Source of the DNA: JAWLGW01 sp964569055
GTDB lineage: Bacteria > Planctomycetota > J058
Length of the DNA stretch: 20,944 nucleotides
Assembly (NCBI GenBank): GCA_964569055.1
Contig: CAZMSZ010000100.1
Span: 1 to 20,944, forward strand
Direction: 5' to 3'
The notes beneath the pieces are model-generated. The model did not search any database. It saw nothing but the letters and a program-made list of their open reading frames with translations, and was not told the origin of the DNA. Positions 1 through 7,830 of the stretch are shown one piece after another. The position numbers and the translations under genes are program-made. The first letter of the stretch is position 1. Each line of letters begins with the position of its first letter.

Positions 1-74
1 CCATGGTGGTGGTGTTCTTGCTTGGGCAGCGCCACTTCATCGAGGGGATCAAGCTCGGCGCCGTGAAGGGGTAG
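1..74 (+). CDS. C-terminal end of a sugar ABC transporter permease (MalG-type), 5' truncated
   Basis: Only the last 23 codons are in the window, read in the frame that starts at base 3 and ends with TAG at 72-74. The tail reads FLLGQRHFIEGIKLGAVKG. This closely fits the conserved end of MalG/UgpE-type inner-membrane permeases, where a last hydrophobic segment is followed by Q-R-x-F-x-x-G and the terminal G-A-V-K-G. Such proteins form half of the membrane channel of a binding-protein-dependent carbohydrate importer, with a MalF-type partner and an ATPase that would lie to the left. The substrate cannot be inferred. The ATG at base 3 is an internal Met, not a start. The family call is fairly safe despite the short fragment because this C-terminus is diagnostic. 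Confidence 0.75.
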   Translation, partial: MVVVFLLGQRHFIEGIKLGAVKG

Positions 75-83
75 CGGCCGACG

Positions 84-101
84 TGGCGCCGTTCGGCGCC
101 A
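84..101 (+). terminator. GC-rich hairpin just after the ABC permease stop
   Basis: TGGCGCC (84-90) and GGCGCCA (95-101) form a perfect 7-bp stem with a 4-base loop, starting 10 bases after the stop codon. There is no T-tract, so it is at best a T-less intrinsic terminator or an mRNA 3'-end stabiliser. The rest of the 75-182 gap holds only the promoter-like motif listed separately. Confidence 0.4.
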
Positions 102-154
102 GCGGGCCCAGGACCGCGGCCCGCATCTGAACCGGCCCGAGCGCGCGTCGGCCC

Positions 155-170
155 GGGGGCGGAACTTGCG
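155..170 (+). promoter_or_regulatory. Candidate sigma-54 (-24/-12) promoter before the GAF/Fis gene
   Basis: The site has GG at 156-157, ten bases, then GC at 168-169 inside TTGC, which is the GG-N10-GC spacing of RpoN promoters (consensus TGGCACG-N4-TTGCA/T). The -24 half matches only 4 of 7 positions. The ten bases CGGAACTTGC (160-169) are identical to 12623-12632 in the better sigma-54 candidate before the second kinase operon. The predicted transcript start near 181 lies almost on the GTG at 183, so if the promoter is real a GTG further in (201 or 303) is more likely to be the start. Confidence 0.3.
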
Positions 171-182
171 ACGGCCTGCCAC

Positions 183-1262
183 GTGCGTTGCCGACGGGCA
201 GTGAACCCTCGCCGGAAGAGTCGTCGCCAGGAGCTCGCCCAGCGTCTGCGCCCATCGGGGCGGGGCTCGGCGGTCGGGCGCACGCCGGGGGCGATCCGGG
301 CGGTGACCCCGCCGCCGAGCTCGCAGCGCGAGCTGGACCCGTTCCAGGCGATCGGGCCCAGCCCCGAGGTCGAGGAGCTGCGGGCGGAGGTGGCGAGCCT
401 GCGGCGGCTGCAGGAGGCGATCCACTTCCTGGGCGGCGCGCGCGACCTCGCCGCCCTGCGGGCCGAGCTGCTCGACGTCGCCCTCTCGGTGACCGGGCTG
501 CGCCGGGGGCTGTTCGCGCTGGCGCGCAAGGCGGACGACGGCCCGCGCCGGCTGAAGCTCAAGGAGACGCGCGGGTTCAGCGCGCGCAGCAAGGGCTCGG
601 AGGAGGTCAAGGTCCTGCGGCGCATGCTGGAGGACGCGGCCGCGCGGCGCGAGCCGCTGCTCGAGGGCTGCCTGCGGGCGGGCGGGCTGCTCGAGCACGC
701 CGCGCGCGCGCCGCGCCTGGGGGCGGTGGCCGCGCTCCCGCTCGAGGTCGACGGGGAGCTGCTCGGGGGGCTGCTCCTCGACGACCCGCAGCGCGACCGG
801 CCGTTCACCACCGCCGAGACCTCGCTGCTGCGCAGCTTCGCCCGCCACGTGGCGCTGGCGCTGCACCGCCTGGCGCTCGATCGCCGCGCGCGCAAGCGGG
901 CGGCGGCGCTCGAGCGGCGCGCCGACCGGCTCGAGGGTGAGCTCGCGGCGCTCGGGCGGCGGGAGCACAAGGTGCGCGCGGCGACCGAGCGGCTGCGCGC
1001 CGCCTCCCAGCGGCTCGAGGCCCAGGCCGCCCGGGCGTCGGTCGACCCGCTCCAGCGGCTGTGCGACGAGCCCTACGCCGACGCGAAGCGGAGCTTCACG
1101 CGGGCCTACCTCGCGCGCGTCATGCGCGACGCCGGCGGCGACCTGCGGGGCGCGGCGCGGCTGAGTGGGCTCCCGGTGGCCCGTCTGGTCGGCCTGCTCG
1201 ACACGCTCGGCCTGCGCGAGTCCGACTGGACCCAGCGGGCCCCCGCCGCCGACGGGGGTTAG
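183..1262 (+). CDS. GAF-domain protein with coiled coil and C-terminal Fis-type HTH, no AAA+ domain
   Basis: The 359-residue frame starts at GTG 183, but the first ~45 residues are basic and Pro-rich. In-frame GTGs at 201 (residue 7) and 303 (residue 41) are plausible starts, and none has a strong Shine-Dalgarno. Residues ~60-230 look like a GAF domain: helix ELRAEVASLRRLQEAIHFL, then a sheet part with AVAALPLEVDGELLGGLLLDD, then FTTAETSLLRSFARHVALAL. Residues ~228-285 are an Arg/Glu/Ala-rich coiled coil. Residues ~300-345 (FTRAYLARVMRDAGGDLRGA and on) match a Fis/HTH_8 DNA-binding module, as at the end of NtrC-type activators. The sigma-54-contacting AAA+ domain that normally sits between such domains is absent, so this should bind DNA without activating sigma-54 polymerase itself. 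GAF ligand and target are unknown. It is a separate unit from the protease gene 151 bases downstream. Confidence 0.7.
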   Translation: MRCRRAVNPRRKSRRQELAQRLRPSGRGSAVGRTPGAIRAVTPPPSSQRELDPFQAIGPSPEVEELRAEVASLRRLQEAIHFLGGARDLAALRAELLDVALSVTGLRRGLFALARKADDGPRRLKLKETRGFSARSKGSEEVKVLRRMLEDAAARREPLLEGCLRAGGLLEHAARAPRLGAVAALPLEVDGELLGGLLLDDPQRDRPFTTAETSLLRSFARHVALALHRLALDRRARKRAAALERRADRLEGELAALGRREHKVRAATERLRAASQRLEAQAARASVDPLQRLCDEPYADAKRSFTRAYLARVMRDAGGDLRGAARLSGLPVARLVGLLDTLGLRESDWTQRAPAADGG

Positions 1263-1277
1263 CCCGGCGCGCGTCCA

Positions 1278-1313
1278 GGCAACCCTTCTGCGACCGCACC
1301 CCCTCGCTATGAT
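1278..1313 (+). promoter_or_regulatory. Possible promoter region for the protease pair
   Basis: Two overlapping readings are possible. TATGAT at 1308-1313 is a good sigma-70 -10 hexamer, but the -35 (TTCTGC, 1286-1291, 16-base spacer) is poor. Alternatively, GG (1278-1279), ten bases and GC (1290-1291) give a weak -24/-12 pattern. Either would leave a ~95-110 base leader before the ATG at 1414. In DNA this GC-rich, GG-N10-GC alone is common, so the evidence is thin. Confidence 0.3.
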
Positions 1314-1319
1314 CGGGCC

Positions 1320-1385
1320 GGCGGATCCGACCCAACGGACCCGCCGAGGCGTCGTATCACCCGAGCCGCCGGCGCTCCGCCGGCG
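1320..1385 (+). other. Two predicted hairpins in the leader of the protease gene
   Basis: GGCGGATCC (1320-1328) can pair with GGACCCGCC (1337-1345), with one mismatch and an 8-base loop. CGCCGGCG (1367-1374) pairs perfectly with CGCCGGCG (1378-1385) around a CTC loop. The second ends 18 bases before the GGAG ribosome-binding site (1403-1406). They could be a terminator for the upstream GAF gene or leader structure affecting the protease mRNA. No T-tract follows either. Confidence 0.35.
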
Positions 1386-1413
1386 CCGCACCTCACCGAC
1401 GCGGAGCGAGAGC

Positions 1414-3010
1414 ATGTCCCTCCCACGCAACGCCGCAGCCGCCCTGGCCGGCCTCCTCCTGTGCGCTCCGGCCGCGGCCGTGGCCCAGGACCTCGATCAA
1501 CTCGAGCAGACCTTCCAGCGGGTCGCCCAGGGCTCGATCCCCAAGACCGTGCTGATCAAGGCCATCGTCGGCGAGGGGCGCATGGGCGCCGGCAGCGGCG
1601 CGCTGATCTCGAACGACGGCTACATCCTCACCTGCAGCCACGTGGTCGAGATCGGCGAGCGGCTCGAGGTCGTGACGTCCGACGGGCGCACCTTCGAGGG
1701 CCGGCTGCTCGGGCGGAACAAGCGGCAGGACTACGCGCTGGTCAAGATCGAGGCCGCCGACCTGGCGTGCTTCACCATCGCCGACTCCGACACCGTGAAG
1801 CCGGGCGACTGGGTGGTGGCGCTCGGCCACCCCGGCGGCCCCTACCCCGACGTCCAGCCCGCCTTCGCGGCGGGCCGCGTGCGCGACCTCGACCGCAAGC
1901 TGCCGGTCGGGATGATGTCGAAGTACTACAACCACGCGATCATGACCGACGTCCCGATCTTCGCGGGCGACAGCGGCGGGCCGCTGGTGAACCTCCAGGG
2001 CGAGCTGGTGGGGATCAACGGCGCGATCGTGATGATCAACGAGTTCGCCTTCGCGATCCCCACCAACCAGATCGCGGCCGAGCTCGAGGCGCTCAAGCAG
2101 GGCGCCGTGATCGAGGGCGAGCCGGCCGGTCCCGAGGCGTTCCAGGCCATGCAGGACCTGATCTCGCCCGAGGACTACCAGCGCATGATGCGGCGCTCCA
2201 TGAAGAACCTCGGCAAGCTGTTCGGCGGCGAGGACTCGCCCCTGGCGAAGCTGTTCGGCGAGGACTCTCCCCTCAAGGGGCTGTTCGGCGGCGAGAACGG
2301 CGAGATGCCCGACTTCTCCAAGCTGTNNNNNNNNNNNNNNNNNNNNNNNNNNNNNNNNNNNNNNNNNNNNNNNNNNNNNNNNNNNNNNNNNNNNNNNNNN
2401 NNNNNNNNNNNNNNNNNNNNNNNNNNTCGGCGGCGGCGAGAACGGCGAGATGCCCGACTTCTCCAAGCTGTTCGGCGGCGGCGAGAACGGCGAGATGCCC
2501 GACTTCTCCAAGCTGTTCGGCGGCGGTGAGAACGGCGAGATGCCCGACCTCTCCAAGCTGTTCGGCGAGGACTCGCCCTTCGGCGAGCTGTTCGGCGGCG
2601 GCGGGAACGGCGGCGAGATGCCCGACCTCTCCAAGCTGTTCGGCGAGGACTCGCCGTTCGGCGACCTGTTCGGCAACGGTCAGCGGCCGGAGGCGCGCCC
2701 CGCGCCGGCGCCGACCGCGCCCAAGGCGTTCCTGGGGGTCCAGATCGCGCGCAGCAGCGAGGGGCTCGGCGGCGTGCTGGTCGAGGCGGTCCAGCCCGGC
2801 GGGCCGGCGGCCGAGGCCGGCCTGCGCAAGGGCGACCTGGTCGTGGCGATCGATCGCCAGCCGATCGCCGACATGAACGCGCTCGTCGAGGTCATGGCGA
2901 GCAAGCGGCCCGGTCAGACGATCGCGGTCGAGGTGCGCCGCACCGTGCTGCTCGACGTCGTGCCGGTGCAGCGTTCGGTCACTCTCGAGGCCACCCTGGG
3001 CAGCCGCTGA
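1414..3010 (+). CDS. Exported HtrA-like serine protease with repeat linker and C-terminal PDZ domain (contains assembly gap)
   Basis: The start is ATG 1414, with GGAG 8-11 bases upstream and a clear signal peptide (MSLPRNAAAALAGLLLCAPA, then AAAVAQ, likely cleaved after Ala24-Gln25). The trypsin-fold domain covers residues ~35-225 with an intact triad: His76 in LTCSHVV, Asp106 in RQDYALVKI, Ser187 in GDSGGPLVN. A long linker follows, built from tandem LFGGGENGEMPDFSK-type repeats and broken by 100 N (2327-2426). The last ~95 residues form a PDZ domain (FLGVQI, GGPAAEAGLRKGDLVVAIDR). The two sides of the gap are in the same repeat and join in frame only if the missing length is a multiple of three, so 100 N is a placeholder. 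The layout resembles DegP/DegS-type periplasmic or surface proteases, but the linker is far longer than usual. The next gene, 22 bases on, is a catalytically dead paralogue, so the two are probably co-transcribed. Substrate unknown. Confidence 0.85.
2224..2671 (+). repeat. In-frame tandem repeats coding the protease linker
   Basis: Two unit types alternate. Type A is 45 bp (GGGENGEMPDFSKLF); type B is 30 bp (GEDSPFGELF). The order is B-like 2224-2256, B 2257-2286, A-like 2287-2326, gap, A 2429-2473, A 2474-2518, A 2519-2563, B 2564-2593, a 48-bp A variant 2594-2641, B 2642-2671. The first two complete A units after the gap are identical at DNA level, which suggests recent expansion or homogenisation and explains the assembly break. 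All units keep frame. Confidence 0.9.
2327..2426. other. Assembly gap (100 N)
   Basis: Exactly 100 N lie inside the tandem repeat. Left flank AAGCTGT and right flank TCGGCGGCGG join to the repeat sequence itself (AAGCTG-TTC-GGC). The frame after the gap is offset from the frame before it by 100 bases, which is not a multiple of three. This indicates a scaffolding placeholder of unknown true length rather than a real frameshift. Confidence 0.95.
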
Positions 3011-3032
3011 GCGCGAGAAGAAGGAGCCTGCC

Positions 3033-4157
3033 GTGACGATCACGATCCGCGACCGCGCCCGCCTCTCGGCCGCCGTGCGCCCTGCCCTCTCCAGCCTGGT
3101 GGCGCTGGTCCTGGTCGCCCCGGGCCTGGCCCGCGCGCAGGAGGCGCCCGCCCGGCGCGGCCCCAGCCAGGTCGAGGGGCGCAACGCGTTCCTCGAGCGC
3201 GCGCTCCAGGCCGTCGGGCAGCGAGCGGCGCGCCACGTGGTGGAGGTGCGCAGCCGAGGCGGGAGCCTCATCGGATACGGGGTGGTGATCGAGGATGGGC
3301 GGGTGCTGACCTGCGCCTCGATCCTGCCCGAGGCGGGCGCCGTGACCGTGCAGCTCGCGGGCGGCGCGCCGCTCGCGGCCGGCGTCGCGGGGCGCAACCT
3401 CGCCAACGACATCGCGGTGCTCGCGGTCGAGTGGGGCGGCGCCGCGCCCGAGCCGATCCCGCAGGCGTCCACGGAGGAGCTGCGGATCGGGCAGTTCGTG
3501 GCGGTGGCCGGGTCCGAGGGGATCCTGGCGGCGGGCGTGGTCAGCGCCAAGAACCGCGCGGTCGAGGCGAGCGAGCGCGGCCAGCAGAACATCCTCATGG
3601 GGCTGTTCAGCGACGGGAACGAGGGTCACAAGCGGGCCTACCCCCGCGTGATCCACCACGACGCGCCGCTGCAGCCCGAGGAGTTCGGCGCGCCGCTCGT
3701 CGATCGCCAGGGACGCCTGCTCGGGATCAACGTGGCGAACCCGTACCGCGGCAGCAGCCACGCGGTCGGGACCGACCAGCTCCGCCTGGCCCTGGCCGAG
3801 CTCTCGAACGACGCGCAGCGCGCGCCGCATGGCGCCCGCGGCGCCACCCGCCCCGCTCCCGCGCCCGCGCGCGGCGGCGTCTACCTCGGTGTGTCGGTCG
3901 CGCCGGCCGAGCGCGCGCTCCTGGGGCTGGACTACCGGTTCGGGCTCGAGGTGCGCGAGGTCCAGGGTCCGGCCGAGGCGGCCGGCGTGCAGGCGGGCGA
4001 CGTGATCGTGGCGCTCGACGGCGCGAAGCTGTCGGACATGCAGGCCTTCGCGAAGCAGATCACCAGCCACGAGCCGGGCGACAAGGTGCGCCTGACGGTG
4101 CTCCGCGGCAAGGCGGGGCTGGTGAAGGACGTCGAGGTCACGCTCGGCAAGCGGTAG
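3033..4157 (+). CDS. Exported trypsin-fold pseudoprotease with PDZ domain (catalytic His and Ser lost)
   Basis: The start is GTG 3033, with AAGGAG at 3021-3026 six bases upstream. The 374-residue product begins with a signal peptide (hydrophobic SSLVALVLVAPGLARAQ, likely cut near residue 35). Residues ~65-255 align by eye with the protease domain of the upstream gene. LTCSHVV is here LTCASIL, so the nucleophile-activating His is Ser96. The Asp is kept (Asp126, NDIAVL). GDSGGPLV is here EEFGAPLV, so the catalytic Ser is Phe218 and the oxyanion region is altered. A Pro/Ala/Arg linker (~265-281) leads to a PDZ domain (YLGVSV, GPAEAAGVQAGDVIVALDGA). Proteolysis is therefore not expected. A role as binding partner, regulator or substrate adaptor of the active protease 22 bases upstream is an inference from the tandem arrangement. 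It lacks the repeat linker. Confidence 0.85.
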   Translation: MTITIRDRARLSAAVRPALSSLVALVLVAPGLARAQEAPARRGPSQVEGRNAFLERALQAVGQRAARHVVEVRSRGGSLIGYGVVIEDGRVLTCASILPEAGAVTVQLAGGAPLAAGVAGRNLANDIAVLAVEWGGAAPEPIPQASTEELRIGQFVAVAGSEGILAAGVVSAKNRAVEASERGQQNILMGLFSDGNEGHKRAYPRVIHHDAPLQPEEFGAPLVDRQGRLLGINVANPYRGSSHAVGTDQLRLALAELSNDAQRAPHGARGATRPAPAPARGGVYLGVSVAPAERALLGLDYRFGLEVREVQGPAEAAGVQAGDVIVALDGAKLSDMQAFAKQITSHEPGDKVRLTVLRGKAGLVKDVEVTLGKR

Positions 4158-4202
4158 GGCCTCGGCGGTCTCGGCGCTGAGGATCGCTCGTTTGGCGGAG
4201 TG

Positions 4203-4219
4203 GAGGAGGGTCGCTCCTC
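4203..4219. terminator. Small hairpin between convergent genes
   Basis: GAGGAG (4203-4208) and CTCCTC (4214-4219) form a perfect 6-bp stem with a 5-base loop in the 84-base gap between the pseudoprotease and the response regulator, which converge here. No T-tract follows on either strand, so terminator function is uncertain. Confidence 0.25.
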
Positions 4220-4241
4220 GCACCCGGGCGAGCGAGCTGAG

Positions 4242-5693
<1,452 letters not shown>

Positions 5694-5702
5694 GGGGCGC
5701 GA

Positions 5703-5713
5703 TCTTAGCCGAG
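5703..5713 (-). promoter_or_regulatory. 11-bp element CTCGGCTAAGA before the response regulator start
   Basis: On the minus strand CTCGGCTAAGA lies 9 bases before the regulator's GTG. The same 11 bases lie 6 bases before the kinase's GTG (7549-7559). It may be a -10-like element (TAAGAT here) giving a nearly leaderless transcript, or an unusual ribosome-binding sequence. Neither start has a normal Shine-Dalgarno. Confidence 0.35.
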
Positions 5714-5727
5714 TCGGGCGGAATCAG

Positions 5728-7542
5728 CTATGGCGTGGGTTCGCCGCGCGCCGCCGCGGCCGCCGAGGTCGCGCTCGCGCGCGCGCTCTCGAGCGCCAGG
5801 CGGCCCGAGGAGAGGATCGAGCTCGAGGCGCGCGGCTCGGCCTTGGCGTCGAGCACGGGCTCGAGCGGGAGGTCGATCACGAAGTGGGCGCCGCGCCACC
5901 GCCGGCGCGCCTCGATCGTGCCGCCGTGCTTCTCGACCACGCCCAGGCAGATCGAGAGGCCCAGCCCGGTGCCCTGCCCGGGCTCCTTGGTGGTGAAGAA
6001 CGGCTCGAAGATCTTGGGCAGGTGCTCCTTGGGGATCCCGGGGCCGTTGTCGTCGAGCTCGATCTTGACGCGGCCGCCGGCGCGGCGCGCCCAGATCCGC
6101 ACGCGCCCGGCGCCGCTGATCGCCTGCGCGGAGTTGGTGACGAGGTTCACGAACACCTGCGTGAGCAGGTGCGGGAACGCCTTGAGCCGCAGCGGCGCGC
6201 CGTCGACGTCGGGGACGTCGACCGTGACCGTCACGCGCCGGTCGCCGAGCTCGCGCTCGCAGGCCGCGACCGCCTCGTCGATCACGGCGCGCAGCTCGAC
6301 CGTCTCGAGGTCGGCCGTGGTGAGGCGGGAGAACTCGCCGAGGTCGCGCACGATGTTGATCGCGCGCGTCAGCGAGCGCGCGAGGACGGCCACCGCCTCC
6401 GCCGCGTCGTCGAGGTCCTCCACCACCTCCGGCGGCGGCGGGCTCGGCGCCGGCGCGCCGTCGGGCGGCTCGCCCGCGGCCGCCTCGTCGGCGCGCTCGT
6501 CGTCCGGCGCGGGCGCGCTCGGAGCCGGCTCGTCGAGCAGGCGCCGCCGCAGGTCGGCGATCGCGGCCTCGAGCGGCGGGACCATGTTCTTGGCGGCCGA
6601 GAGCGGGTTGTTCAGCTCGTGGTTGAGCCCGTGCACCAGCCGACCGAGCGAGGCGTGCTTCTCGTTGAGGATGAGCTGCTCCTGCGCCTCCTGCAGCTGC
6701 TGGTGCGCCTCGTTCAGGCGGCGGTGCGCCTCGGTCAGCCGGTTGGCCTCCTCGACGCGCGCCTGGAGCGAGTCGCGCTCGACGAGGATCGCGATCAGGT
6801 CGTTGAAGCTCTCGACCAGGGTCCCGATCTCGTCGCGCCGATAGATCTCGACCCGGGCCGACAGGTCGCCGGCGCGCACGCGCTTGATCCCCTCGGACAG
6901 CTCGAAGATCGGCTTGAGGATCCGGGTCGACATCAGCTGGTAGAGCCCCCACCACAGCAGCGCCATCACGAGCGAGGCGCCCAGCAGCAGCGCGGTCACG
7001 GTGCGCAGGAACGCCGTCCGCGCGCCGCCGCGGGCGAGCGAGAACACCAACACCCCGTGGTGTTGCCCCTGCTCGTCGATCAGCGGGAACGCGAACTCCG
7101 CGACCTCCTCGCCGTCCTTGGTGAACCGGCCGAAGCTCTGCCCGGGCGCCATCAGGACCGTGGCGCGGTCGGTCGCCGCGTAGGCCGCCTCGACGTGCTC
7201 CTCGTCGGGCGAGTGCTCCCGGGTGGTGCTCCCGAGCGCCACCACCCGGGTGCGCTGCGCGTCGAACACCGCCGCGCTGGCGACGTCGAGCCCCCGCCCG
7301 CCCTCCTCGTGCGAGCTGAGCAGCCCGGCGAGCAGCCGCTCGAGGTCCCGCCGCGGGTCGGGCCCGGCCAGGGCGTCGGTGCAGGCGATCGCCAGCACCC
7401 GCCCCATGGCGCGCCCGCGCGCCTCGACGTACTCCACGCGGTGGAACCGCCGCACCTGGTAGAGCGCGATCCCGCCGATCACCAGGAAGGTGGCCGCGGC
7501 GCAGATCCCGATGATCCGGTGGAGCTCTCCCTTGAGGCGCAC
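5728..7542 (-). CDS. Membrane sensor histidine kinase (NtrB-like) with HAMP domain
   Basis: The product is 604 residues from GTG at 7542. TM1 (~9-29) and TM2 (~183-203) bracket an extracytoplasmic sensor of ~150 residues. HAMP follows (~204-256, with RAGDLSARVEIYRRDEIGTL), then a coiled coil rich in EAHRRLNEAHQQLQ (~257-295). The H box is LNHELNNPLSA with phospho-acceptor His308. The ATPase domain has N box FVNLVTNSAQAI, G1 DDNGPGIP, F box FEPFFTTKE and G2 GTGLGLS. Between the two DHp helices lies an unusual Pro/Ala/acidic insert (~337-376). The Ala/Ser-rich C-terminal tail (~565-604) is probably disordered. It is the first gene of a two-gene operon with the NtrC-type regulator 34 bases downstream, almost certainly its partner. 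The sensed signal is unknown. Confidence 0.92.
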   Translation of the reverse strand: MRLKGELHRIIGICAAATFLVIGGIALYQVRRFHRVEYVEARGRAMGRVLAIACTDALAGPDPRRDLERLLAGLLSSHEEGGRGLDVASAAVFDAQRTRVVALGSTTREHSPDEEHVEAAYAATDRATVLMAPGQSFGRFTKDGEEVAEFAFPLIDEQGQHHGVLVFSLARGGARTAFLRTVTALLLGASLVMALLWWGLYQLMSTRILKPIFELSEGIKRVRAGDLSARVEIYRRDEIGTLVESFNDLIAILVERDSLQARVEEANRLTEAHRRLNEAHQQLQEAQEQLILNEKHASLGRLVHGLNHELNNPLSAAKNMVPPLEAAIADLRRRLLDEPAPSAPAPDDERADEAAAGEPPDGAPAPSPPPPEVVEDLDDAAEAVAVLARSLTRAINIVRDLGEFSRLTTADLETVELRAVIDEAVAACERELGDRRVTVTVDVPDVDGAPLRLKAFPHLLTQVFVNLVTNSAQAISGAGRVRIWARRAGGRVKIELDDNGPGIPKEHLPKIFEPFFTTKEPGQGTGLGLSICLGVVEKHGGTIEARRRWRGAHFVIDLPLEPVLDAKAEPRASSSILSSGRLALESARASATSAAAAARGEPTP

Positions 7543-7548
7543 ACCGCT

Positions 7549-7559
7549 TCTTAGCCGAG
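7549..7559 (-). promoter_or_regulatory. 11-bp element CTCGGCTAAGA before the kinase start
   Basis: This is the second copy of the element at 5703-5713, ending 6 bases before the kinase GTG at 7542. The shared position in front of both genes of one operon suggests a translation- or transcription-start role. Chance identity in two short GC-rich leaders cannot be excluded. Confidence 0.35.
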
Positions 7560-7565
7560 AGGACG

Positions 7566-7578
7566 CCTTCCGGGAAGG
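7566..7578. promoter_or_regulatory. Perfect palindrome in the kinase promoter region, possible operator
   Basis: CCTTCC-G-GGAAGG is a perfect 6-bp inverted repeat with a one-base centre, 24-36 bases upstream of the kinase GTG. It lies in the divergent region between the kinase and the prepilin remnant/btpA unit. The centre is too tight for an mRNA hairpin, so a dimeric protein-binding site is the better reading. No other copy was noticed in the window. Confidence 0.3.
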
Positions 7579-7591
7579 GCGCGGGGCGAGC

Positions 7592-7630
7592 GGGGGTCAC
7601 CTTGCCACGCCCCCCCACCCCGGCCACGAT
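7592..7630 (+). promoter_or_regulatory. Candidate promoter for the prepilin remnant and btpA
   Basis: TTGCCA (7602-7607), a 17-base spacer and CACGAT (7625-7630) form a sigma-70-like promoter whose -10 ends six bases before the GTG at 7637, implying a leaderless message. The same TTGC also sits in a GG-N10-GC arrangement (GG 7592-7593, GC 7604-7605), though with a poor -24 half. The sigma-70 reading is preferred here. Confidence 0.35.
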
Positions 7631-7636
7631 GCCCTC

Positions 7637-7830
7637 GTGGCGCGTCGCCGAGCCTTCACGCTGATCGAGGTGCCGAGCGCGCGGTCCTCGCGGCGGGGAG
7701 CCTGGGCGTGACCTCGTCGAGCTCCGTCCCGGGCCATGCGGCGGCCTCCGCCGGCGATCAGCTCGCGAGGGTCGAGGAGGTGCGCTGGGACGTCGCGCCG
7801 CGCGCCACGAAGGAGGCGCTCGAGTCATGA
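7637..7830 (+). pseudogene. Frame-disrupted, very short prepilin-like gene
   Basis: From GTG 7637 the frame reads MARRRAFTLIEV, the prepilin peptidase/N-methylation motif of type IV pilins and type II secretion pseudopilins (Phe+1, Glu+5). After IEV this frame loses the hydrophobic helix and stops at 7709-7711. A neighbouring frame, entered as if one base were missing near 7675, continues AVLAAGSLGVTSSSSVPG through WDVAPRATKEALES to TGA at 7828-7830, which overlaps the btpA ATG. Joined, the two parts would make a ~64-residue prepilin-like protein with a plausible hydrophobic segment. It could be a sequencing error in a real mini-pilin, a genuine frameshift, or a deletion remnant of a longer pseudopilin. 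I cannot tell which. No companion secretion genes are in view. Confidence 0.5.

Noticed and set aside
2224..2671. CRISPR-like reading of the repeat array
   Set aside because: Units are contiguous, in-frame and coding, with no unique spacers.
7629..7664. ATG 7629 as start of a small gene
   Set aside because: The frame stops after 11 codons and is out of frame with the prepilin motif.
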